The position numbers were made by a program, and so were the translations under genes. Below the pieces are notes generated by a model, which was not told the DNA's origin, did no database searches, and saw nothing but the letters and a program-made list of their open reading frames with translations. From an uncultured Azohydromonas sp. (GTDB lineage: Bacteria > Pseudomonadota > Gammaproteobacteria > Burkholderiales > Burkholderiaceae_C), in assembly GCF_937926365.1 (NCBI RefSeq), contig NZ_CALAOH010000197.1:1-10828 (forward strand): a stretch of 10,828 nucleotides of DNA, given 5' to 3'. This document shows positions 1 to 5,112 of the stretch, in pieces. Position 1 is the stretch's first letter. The number at the start of each line of letters is the position of its first letter.

Positions 1-900
1 ATCGGGCGCATGCCGCCCGCCGCAGGCGCCGCGCCGCCGCCCGGCGCGGTGGCGCAGCCGGTTCAGCCGCACGGCGTGTGGACGCCACCGCAGGGCGGCA
101 TGCCGGACCGGCGTTTCGACAACGTGCCGAGGCCGCCCCACCAGGCGGCCATGGAGCCCGGCGAGGGCCGCCGCCCCTGGCCGGGCACGGGGGACGAGCG
201 TCCGCGTCCACCGTCGGCACAGGCGCCTGGGACGATGGCCCCGCCGGGTGTCGTGCAGCCGCGGCCGCGCGATGACGTGCCGGGGCGGCCGGACATCGCC
301 AATCGCGGGCCGCGCGAACGCATCGGTGGTCCGAACGCGGAGCCGCTGCGGCGCGATGACGTACCGGGGCGGCCGGACATTGCCAACCGGGGACCGCGCG
401 AGCGCATCGGCGGTGGGAACGCGGAGCCGCTGCAGCGGGCGCCGGGTTTCCAGGCTGGTACTCCCGGGCCGAACCGGTTGCCGCGCGCCGACCGCGACCA
501 GGTGGTGCGGCCCGATCAGGGCGGGCAGGGCGGGCGCCGGGATTGGGAGCATGCCCGGCCGGTGCCACCGACGCTGCCTGGGCAGCGCGTGATGCCCGCG
601 CCGGCGGCACCGCCGGCCATCGCCGCGCCGCGGCCGGTGCAGATCGCACCGCCCCAGGTGCCGCAGCCGCCCGCGCGCGTGATGCCCGCGCCTGGCATGG
701 GGCAGCCCGGTGGGGCGGAGCGTCCCTGGGCCGGGCAGGGCGGCGGCCGGCCTGGAGGCTGGCAGGGTGGTGGTGGCGGCGATCGGCCTGGCGGTTGGCA
801 AGGCCGTGGCGGTGAGCGGCCCGGCATGGGCCAGGGCGGTGGCGACGGTCCCGGCGGGGGTGGCCGTGGTGGCGGCGGAGGGCCGCGGGAGCGGATGTGA
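1..900 (+). CDS. Pro/Gly/Arg-rich low-complexity protein, C-terminal part (5' end outside window)
   Basis: The reading frame is open from the first base, so the ATG at base 10 is probably internal and the gene starts upstream; it ends with TGA at 898-900. The visible part of about 299 residues is disordered in character: Pro/Ala-rich at first, then two tandem 28-residue units (268-435), then another Pro/Ala stretch with repeated RVMPAP, and finally a Gly-rich tail with imperfect RPGGWQG units. No enzymatic motif, membrane segment or globular domain is visible. The frame is supported because the two 84-bp units differ mainly at synonymous positions in it. Long Pro/Gly/Arg tails like this occur on some betaproteobacterial envelope proteins, for example FecR/DUF6600-type proteins, but the domain that would prove this lies outside the window. 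I do not assign a function. The gene is convergent with the esterase gene that follows. Confidence 0.7.
   Translation: MGRMPPAAGAAPPPGAVAQPVQPHGVWTPPQGGMPDRRFDNVPRPPHQAAMEPGEGRRPWPGTGDERPRPPSAQAPGTMAPPGVVQPRPRDDVPGRPDIANRGPRERIGGPNAEPLRRDDVPGRPDIANRGPRERIGGGNAEPLQRAPGFQAGTPGPNRLPRADRDQVVRPDQGGQGGRRDWEHARPVPPTLPGQRVMPAPAAPPAIAAPRPVQIAPPQVPQPPARVMPAPGMGQPGGAERPWAGQGGGRPGGWQGGGGGDRPGGWQGRGGERPGMGQGGGDGPGGGGRGGGGGPRERM
268..435 (+). repeat. Two tandem 84-bp (28-residue) coding repeats
   Basis: Unit 1 is 268-351 and unit 2 is 352-435. Each encodes RDDVPGRPDIANRGPRERIG followed by a short NAEPL-containing end. By eye the units differ at about 10 of 84 bases, but only two residues change (Pro to Gly near NAEPL, and the last Arg to Gln). 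A degenerate earlier relative, RRFDNVPRPP, is encoded near 112-141. Confidence 0.9.
748..850 (+). repeat. Imperfect Gly-rich RPGGWQG repeats in the C-terminal tail
   Basis: Three arginine-led units begin at 748, 784 and 817. The first two read RPGGWQG followed by Gly-rich spacers; the third is degenerate (RPGMGQGGG). The spacing is 36 and 33 bp, so this is imperfect low-complexity repetition in frame with the gene, not an exact array. Confidence 0.7.
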
Positions 901-934
901 GGGCGCGGGTCTGGTGCTGTCCGAGGGGCGGTTG

Positions 935-985
935 CTGAACGCAGGCCGCGAGCCGTTCAGGCCCGCTGTCTAGTCCGTTCAGGAC
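935..985. other. Convergent intergenic segment with a 7-bp inverted repeat and a 9-bp direct repeat
   Basis: This lies in the 91-bp gap between two convergent genes. CTGAACG at 935-941 and CGTTCAG at 954-960 form a perfect 7-bp inverted repeat with a 12-base loop. CCGTTCAGG occurs twice, at 953-961 and 975-983. There is no T-tract after the stem, so it is at best a weak or Rho-assisted terminator. Nothing else is seen in the gap. Confidence 0.35.
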
Positions 986-991
986 TCACCC

Positions 992-1663
992 TCACCGCAG
1001 CAGCGGCTTGAGCACCGGCCAGACGTTGTCCAGCATCAGCGGTTGCGCTTCCTCGCGCGGGTGGATGCGGTCGGCCTGGAACAGCGCGGTGGGGTCGGCC
1101 ACGTCGGCGACGTTGCGCAGGAGGAAGGGCACCAGCGCGGCATCCGCCTCCTCGGCCACGCGGGCGTAGAGCTGCGCGAAGTCCTGGCCGTAGCGGCGGC
1201 CGTAGTTGGGCGGCAGTTGCATGCCCGCGAGCACCACGCGCGCGCCGGCGGCGCGGGCGGCGCGGGCCATCTCGCGCAGGTTGCCCTCGGTCTGCGCCAG
1301 GGGCTGGCCGCGCAGCGCGTCGTTGGCGCCGAGTTCCAGGATCACGTGCGTGGGCTGGTGCTGCTTGAGCAGCGCGGGCAGCCGGCTGCGCCCGCCGGCG
1401 GTGGTGTCGCCGCTGACGCTGGCGTTGACCACGCGCGCGGCCAGCTTCTCGCGCTCCAGCCGCTGCTGCAGCAGCGCCACCCAGCCGCTGCCGCGCTTGA
1501 GGCCATACTCGGCCGAGAGGCTGTCGCCCACCACCAGGATCACGGCCGGTGCCTTCGCAACCGTTGTCCCCGGCAACCAGGCGGCCAGCGCCAGCAGGCT
1601 ACATTGGGCCAGCCAGCGGCGACGGCCGCCGGCGGCCTGCTTGTCTTCAAACTCCGTCTTCAT
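992..1663 (-). CDS. tesA: Secreted TesA-type arylesterase / acyl-CoA thioesterase I (SGNH hydrolase)
   Basis: A 223-residue GDSL/SGNH hydrolase, a family that hydrolyses acyl esters and thioesters, in E. coli TesA in the periplasm. All diagnostic blocks are present: GDSLSAEYG at 46-54 (nucleophile Ser48), SGDTTAGG with Gly85, GANDALRG with Asn114, and DRIHP with Asp198 and His201 completing the triad. An Arg-rich segment (14-16) and a hydrophobic stretch (about 17-31) look like a signal peptide, with likely cleavage after TVA near residue 36. I chose the ATG at 1663, which begins MKTEFEDKQ. An in-frame ATG at 1744 would add 27 residues that lie wholly over ybbA and look unlike a leader. The only ribosome-binding candidate is a weak GGTGG 4 bases upstream. 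The gene is divergent from ybbA, and the two start codons share bases. Length and motifs are normal for the family. Confidence 0.93.
   Translation of the reverse strand: MKTEFEDKQAAGGRRRWLAQCSLLALAAWLPGTTVAKAPAVILVVGDSLSAEYGLKRGSGWVALLQQRLEREKLAARVVNASVSGDTTAGGRSRLPALLKQHQPTHVILELGANDALRGQPLAQTEGNLREMARAARAAGARVVLAGMQLPPNYGRRYGQDFAQLYARVAEEADAALVPFLLRNVADVADPTALFQADRIHPREEAQPLMLDNVWPVLKPLLR
1600..1605 (+). promoter_or_regulatory. Weak candidate -10 element for ybbA inside tesA
   Basis: TACATT lies 56 bases upstream of the ybbA ATG, inside the signal-peptide codons of tesA. On the tesA strand it falls at a CAA-TGT pair; TGT is a less usual Cys codon than TGC in DNA this GC-rich. No convincing -35 is seen 16-18 bases upstream. 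The call is inferred from the hexamer and from the need for a promoter within tesA. Confidence 0.2.
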
Positions 1664-2342
1664 GAAGCCACCGATCATCGAGGTCCAGCACATCCACAAG
1701 CGCGTGAGCGACGCCACGGGGGAGCTGACCATTCTCCATGACATCGATTTCCGCCTTCAGCCGCGGGAGTCTGCCGCCATCGTCGGCGCCTCGGGCTCGG
1801 GCAAGAGCACGCTGCTGTCCATCATCGCCGGGCTGGACACCCCCACGCAGGGCACGGTCAGGCTCGCCGGGGAAGACCTGTTCGCGCTGGACGAGGACGC
1901 GCGCGCGGCGGTGCGCGCACGGCAGCTGGGCTTCGTGTTCCAGAACTTCCAGCTGCTGTCCAACCTCACGGCGCTGGAGAACGTGATGCTGCCCCTGGAG
2001 CTGCTGGGCCGCGACGACGCGCGCGAGCAGGCCGCGCGCATGCTGCAGCGCGTGGGCCTGGCGCAGCGCCTGGGCCACTACCCGCGCGTGCTCTCGGGCG
2101 GCGAGCAGCAGCGCGTGGCGCTGGCGCGCGCCTTCGTGCTGCGCCCGGCGCTGCTGCTGGCCGACGAGCCCACGGGCAGCCTGGACCACGCCACCGGCGA
2201 GACGGTGATGGAGCTGATGTTCGAGCTCAACCAAGAGGCCGGCACCACGCTGCTGCTGGTCACGCACGACGCTCAAGTGGCCGCGCGCTGCCAGCGCCAG
2301 CTCGAAATCCAGGCCGGGCGCCTGGTGAACGGCGCGGATTGA
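1662..2342 (+). CDS. ybbA: YbbA-type ABC transporter ATP-binding protein (LolD/MacB-like family)
   Basis: A 226-residue ATPase with every ABC motif intact: Walker A GASGSGKST (42-50), Q-loop FVFQ with Gln94, signature LSGGEQQ (144-150), Walker B LLLADEP (164-170), D-loop SLD (173-175) and H-loop His202 in VTHD. The N-terminus IIEVQHIHK and the overall sequence resemble E. coli YbbA, which also lies next to tesA. Members normally pair with an FtsX-like permease to act on envelope substrates. No permease follows here: the next gene is on the opposite strand. I chose the ATG at 1662 because the first beta-strand of the ABC fold starts directly after it. The frame stays open upstream through tesA, but that part is antisense shadow. 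No Shine-Dalgarno sequence is evident before the ATG. The ATPase call is very secure; the substrate is unknown. Confidence 0.92.
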   Translation: MKPPIIEVQHIHKRVSDATGELTILHDIDFRLQPRESAAIVGASGSGKSTLLSIIAGLDTPTQGTVRLAGEDLFALDEDARAAVRARQLGFVFQNFQLLSNLTALENVMLPLELLGRDDAREQAARMLQRVGLAQRLGHYPRVLSGGEQQRVALARAFVLRPALLLADEPTGSLDHATGETVMELMFELNQEAGTTLLLVTHDAQVAARCQRQLEIQAGRLVNGAD

Positions 2343-2368
2343 TTCCACACATTGCCCGTGAAAAGGAC

Positions 2369-2466
2369 CCCGTTCGCCCTGAGGTATCGAAGGGTGAACG
2401 GCCCCAGCCGTAACGCCACCATCCGAGCCTGGCGGTTTCGGCCTTCGATACCTCAGTCCGAACGGG
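2369..2466. repeat. Inverted pair of 25-bp intergenic repeats
   Basis: Copy 1 (2369-2393) and copy 2 (2442-2466, opposite orientation) share CTGAGGTATCGAAGG and CCCGTTCG and differ at two adjacent positions in 25. Copy 1 with its flank also folds by itself: CCGTTCGCCCT at 2370-2380 pairs with AGGGTGAACGG at 2391-2401 with one G/T mismatch. The whole 98-bp unit could form a cruciform or long hairpin. It resembles dispersed proteobacterial intergenic repeats of REP type. No transposase or obvious target duplication is present. It lies between the convergent ends of ybbA and the prolyl isomerase gene. Confidence 0.8.
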
Positions 2467-2505
2467 TCATTTCATGAGCAAGGAAAAAGCGAAGTCCACG
2501 CCATG

Positions 2506-2532
2506 AAAAAGGCGCCCCGCGGGGCGCCTTTT
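2506..2532 (-). terminator. Rho-independent terminator, probably bidirectional
   Basis: An 18-bp perfect palindrome GGCGCCCCGCGGGGCGCC (2511-2528) is flanked by five A on the left and four T on the right. Read from the minus strand this gives a strong GC hairpin followed by a U run, beginning 20 bases after the isomerase stop codon. It could also stop transcripts arriving from ybbA. Confidence 0.9.
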
Positions 2533-2552
2533 CGCTTCGGGTGCTCGCCGGC

Positions 2553-3368
2553 TTACTGCTGCGAGAACTTGAAGTCTGTCTTGGCCTTGTTGCGCAGCTC
2601 TTCCTGGAAGCTCTGCAGCTTCATCTGCGACAGGCGCTGCTGGATCTGCGGCTTGACCTCGTCGAAGGCCGGGAAGGCGGCCTCGCGCGTGTCCTCCAGC
2701 TTGATCACGTGGTAGCCGAACTGCGTCTTGACCGGCTCCTCGGTGATCTGGCCCTTTTGCAGCTTGCTCATGGCCTGGCCGAACTCGGGCACGTAGGCAT
2801 CGGGCTTGGCGAAGTCCAGGTCGCCGCCGTTCTCGGCCGAGCCCGGGTCCTTGGACATCTTCTTGGCCAGGTCCTCGAACTTCGCGCCGGCCTTGAGCTG
2901 GGCGATGGCGGCCTTGGCGTCCTCTTCCTTCTCCACCAGGATGTGGCGGGCGCGGTACTCGGTGCCGCTGGCCTGGGCCTTGAACTTGTCGTACTCGGCC
3001 TGCGCCTCGGCGTCGGTGACGGGGTTCTTCTTCTGGAAGTCGGCGAAGAGCTCGCGGATCAGCACCGTCTGGCGCGCGAGTTCCATCTGGTTGCGGAAGT
3101 CAGCCGAGGCGTTGAGGCCGCGCTTCTCGGCCTCCTGCATGAAGATCTCGCGCAGCACCACCTCTTCCTTGACCTTCTGCTCCAGGTCCGGCGTGCGCTG
3201 CTGCTGGCCGCCGCGCAGGGCCTGCTGCATCAGCGTTTCCACGCGCGCCTTGGGCACCGCCTTGCCGTTGACGATGGCAACGTTCTGCGCCTGGGCCGCC
3301 AGCGGGCTCAGCAGCGCGATGGAGGCGGACAGCAGCGCCGCGCGCAGCGCGGTGGAGGTGGTTTTCAT
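2553..3368 (-). CDS. Periplasmic parvulin-type peptidyl-prolyl cis-trans isomerase
   Basis: A 271-residue exported folding factor of the PpiC/SurA/PrsA type, expected to isomerise X-Pro bonds in the periplasm. Residues 1-27 are a clear Sec signal peptide with an AQA cleavage site before Gln28. Residues 30-130 form a charged helical chaperone-like N-domain. The parvulin domain covers about 137-230: it opens with YRARHILV (His142), contains GGDLDF and closes with FGYHVIKLED. A short helical tail follows. The start is supported by an AAGGA-like site about 7 bases upstream. It is the last gene of the minus-strand group, 58 bp after bolA, with a strong terminator just beyond. The larger gap leaves room for a promoter of its own. 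I withhold a symbol because PpiC, PrsA and SurA subfamilies cannot be separated by eye. Confidence 0.92.
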   Translation of the reverse strand: MKTTSTALRAALLSASIALLSPLAAQAQNVAIVNGKAVPKARVETLMQQALRGGQQQRTPDLEQKVKEEVVLREIFMQEAEKRGLNASADFRNQMELARQTVLIRELFADFQKKNPVTDAEAQAEYDKFKAQASGTEYRARHILVEKEEDAKAAIAQLKAGAKFEDLAKKMSKDPGSAENGGDLDFAKPDAYVPEFGQAMSKLQKGQITEEPVKTQFGYHVIKLEDTREAAFPAFDEVKPQIQQRLSQMKLQSFQEELRNKAKTDFKFSQQ

Positions 3369-3382
3369 GGGAGTCCTTTCAG

Positions 3383-3408
3383 GAAAGCCGGGTCGTCTCG
3401 AAAGCCGG
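3383..3408 (-). repeat. 9-bp direct repeat upstream of the isomerase gene
   Basis: GAAAGCCGG occurs at 3383-3391 and again at 3400-3408, 17 bp apart start to start, within the 58-bp gap between bolA and the isomerase gene. It could be a tandem operator or chance; no clear promoter hexamers are visible beside it. Confidence 0.3.
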
Positions 3409-3426
3409 CCTCGCGATAGTTGTCAG

Positions 3427-3696
3427 TCAGTCTGATTCGGCGGGGCTGCGCGCCTGGATAGCCAGGGCATGGATGCCCGCGGGGATGAGAGAGGCGAGGG
3501 CATCATACACAAGGCGATGCCGCGCCACGGGGCGCAGCCCGGCGAAGCGCTCGCTGGTGATGCGCACGGTGTAGTGGCTGCCTTCGCCCGCGCCGGCATG
3601 CCCGGCGTGGTGGTGGCTGTCGTCAACGACTTCCAGTTGCTGCGGCGCCAGCGCCTGGCGCAGCGCGGTCTCGATGTCCTGGGCGGTCACGGGCAT
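3427..3696 (-). CDS. bolA: BolA family protein
   Basis: An 89-residue BolA-fold protein. BolA proteins act with monothiol glutaredoxins in Fe-S cluster handling and, in E. coli, affect stress morphology and transcription. Family marks are the helix start IETALRQAL, the His-rich loop DSHHHAGH (26-33), SHYTVRI, the signature FAGLRPVARHRLVYDAL (51-67), and the C-terminal GIHALAI with the conserved His76. The loop at 33-41 is Gly/His/Glu-rich. The ATG at 3696 lies 4 bp after the yciB stop. A GGAG (complement of 3706-3709) sits 9 bases upstream inside the end of yciB, so coupling with yciB is likely. No glutaredoxin partner lies in the window. A sibling subfamily (IbaG) is possible, but the full signature favours BolA. 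Confidence 0.93.
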   Translation of the reverse strand: MPVTAQDIETALRQALAPQQLEVVDDSHHHAGHAGAGEGSHYTVRITSERFAGLRPVARHRLVYDALASLIPAGIHALAIQARSPAESD

Positions 3697-3700
3697 GTCT

Positions 3701-4357
3701 TCAGGCTCCGGGGCGGGCTTTGTCCTTGGAAGCGGCGGCGGGCTCGTCGGGCAGGTAGCGGCTCAGGTACAGGCCCTGCGCCAGCGTGAACAGCAGCATC
3801 AGCCCGATGCCGCCGAAGAGCTTGAAGTTGACCCAGGCATCGGTCGAGAAGCTGTAGGCCACCCAGAGGTTGAGCAGGCCCATCACGCCGAAGAAGCCCA
3901 CCCACGCGCCGTTGAGCCGCTGCCACACCGCGTCGGGCAGCTGCAGCTGCTCGCCCAGCAGCAGCCGCAGCAGGTTCTTGCGGAAAAGCAGTTGCGACAG
4001 CCACAAGCTCATGCCCATCACCCAGTACAGCACGCTGGGCTTCCACTTGATGAAGGTCTCGCTGTGGAACCAGATCGTGGCCCCGCCCAGCACCACCACC
4101 AGCGCCAGGCTGACCCACAGCATCAGGTCCACCTTGCGCCCGCGCGCCACGGTCCACGCCACCTGCGCCAGCGTGGCCAGGATCACCACCACCGTGGCCA
4201 GCAGCACCGGCGCCTCCTGCGTGCCCACGCTGCCGCCCATCACCAGGAAGCCGAAGTGCTCGGTGGCGAAGGCCGCGGCCTGGTCCGGGTGCGCGCCGGT
4301 GTACTTGAAGGTGCCGAAGAAGAGGAGGATCGGCAGGAAGTCCAGCAGCAGCTTCAT
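3701..4357 (-). CDS. yciB: Inner-membrane septation protein A family (YciB/IspZ)
   Basis: A 218-residue polytopic membrane protein. YciB homologues are inner-membrane proteins linked to septation and envelope synthesis. The signature start MKLLLDFLPILLFF is present, followed by membrane segments at about 49-71, 77-97, 109-125, 152-170 and 179-200. The family motifs HSETFIKWKP (98-107) and WVNFKLFGG (175-183) are intact. Compared with E. coli YciB as I recall it (about 179 residues), there is an extra segment of roughly 27 residues at 22-48, between the first helix and the second, and a longer Ala/Lys-rich tail. The start overlaps the msrB stop as ATGA (bases 4354-4357 on the complement), indicating translational coupling. 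bolA follows 4 bp later. Confidence 0.93.
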   Translation of the reverse strand: MKLLLDFLPILLFFGTFKYTGAHPDQAAAFATEHFGFLVMGGSVGTQEAPVLLATVVVILATLAQVAWTVARGRKVDLMLWVSLALVVVLGGATIWFHSETFIKWKPSVLYWVMGMSLWLSQLLFRKNLLRLLLGEQLQLPDAVWQRLNGAWVGFFGVMGLLNLWVAYSFSTDAWVNFKLFGGIGLMLLFTLAQGLYLSRYLPDEPAAASKDKARPGA

Positions 4358-4800
4358 TCTTTGGAGTCCTGCTCCTGGCGCGGCTCGAAGTCGATGGCCG
4401 CAGAGTTGATGCAATAGCGCTCGCCGGTGGGCGCCGGACCGTCGGGGAAGACATGGCCCAGGTGCGTGCCGCAGCGCTTGCAGCGCACCTCCACGCGCAC
4501 CATGCCGTGGCTGCGGTCCTCCACGCGCTCGATGATCTCGCCCTCGATGGGCTGGAAGTAGCTCGGCCAGCCGCAGCCGGCGTCGAACTTGGTGCGGGCA
4601 TCGAACAGTGGCGCGCCGCAGCCCACGCAACGGTAGATGCCGTCCTCGAAATGGTCCCAGTACTTGCCGCTGAAGGGGCGCTCGGTGGCGGCGTGGCGCG
4701 CCACCTGGTATTGCATGGGGTCGAGCTTGGCGCGCCACTCGGCGTCGCTGTGCCGAACCGGGTAGCGCGGATCGTCGTGCGGATGCGGGTTGTGCTTCAT
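4354..4800 (-). CDS. msrB: Peptide-methionine (R)-S-oxide reductase MsrB
   Basis: A 148-residue enzyme reducing the R epimer of methionine sulfoxide in proteins. Two CxxC pairs, CVGC (58-61) and CKRC (107-110), form the structural zinc site. GCGWPSYFQP (75-84) is the substrate-pocket motif, HLGHVF (113-118) is conserved, and RYCINS (128-133) holds the catalytic Cys130. Cys76 is a further cysteine, as in E. coli MsrB as I recall it. There is no fused MsrA domain and no clear signal peptide, so it is probably cytoplasmic. The ATG at 4800 is preceded by GGAG about 9 bases upstream. The frame stays open further upstream, but that extension is Arg-rich and unlike the family. It is the first gene of the minus-strand operon and overlaps yciB by 4 bp. 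Confidence 0.95.
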   Translation of the reverse strand: MKHNPHPHDDPRYPVRHSDAEWRAKLDPMQYQVARHAATERPFSGKYWDHFEDGIYRCVGCGAPLFDARTKFDAGCGWPSYFQPIEGEIIERVEDRSHGMVRVEVRCKRCGTHLGHVFPDGPAPTGERYCINSAAIDFEPRQEQDSKE

Positions 4801-5112
4801 CGGGAATCTCCGCGGAACCTCTGGCCTCAGGAAGCGAGGCCGCCAAGAGCAGCGGTCAAGAGGAGCAGGATACTTCCATCCAGACACCCCCCGGCCCCGG
4901 CCCAGACCGCCGGGCCGTGTCGAATGCCCGGGACGAGCCCGCTCGATGCTCCTCCTGTCCGTCCGCACCACGGGTGCGCGTCGGCCTCTGGCGCGAGTGT
5001 AGTGAGGCGCTTTTGCAAGACCCGGCATCAGGGGTTAACCGGCTCCCACCACCCGTATCCGGCCGGGAAGATGGCGCAAGCCCTGAGCCACCCCTGCCGG
5101 AGACAAAGCCCC
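4801..5112. promoter_or_regulatory. Divergent promoter region between msrB and the acyl-CoA ligase gene
   Basis: This 312-bp stretch holds no believable gene; the frames crossing it are extensions or shadows of the neighbours. It must carry promoters for both directions. For the ligase, TTGCAA at 5013-5018 and TTAACC at 5035-5040 are 16 bp apart, but the -10 is poor. For msrB, the complement of 4867-4872 reads TATCCT, a moderate -10 without a clear -35. GGCCTC at 4823-4828 and GAGGCC at 4836-4841 are an inverted repeat that would form a small hairpin in the msrB leader. No riboswitch or recognised operator is seen. Confidence 0.4.

Noticed and set aside
268..435. CRISPR-like repeats
   Set aside because: There are just two adjacent coding units with no spacers, in frame with a protein gene.
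1206..1661. Possible N-terminal extension of YbbA
   Set aside because: The extension is Ser/Arg-rich, antisense to tesA, and has no counterpart in the family; the ABC fold begins right after the ATG at 1662.
2369..2532. Insertion-sequence remnant or replication origin made of the palindromes
   Set aside because: No transposase fragment, DnaA-box cluster or AT-rich unwinding region is seen. The elements are explained as an intergenic repeat plus a terminator.
4453..5112. Possible N-terminal extension of the acyl-CoA ligase
   Set aside because: It runs antisense to msrB and across the promoter region, and the family N-terminus begins just after 5113. Only the short 14-residue extension from 5071 remains arguable.
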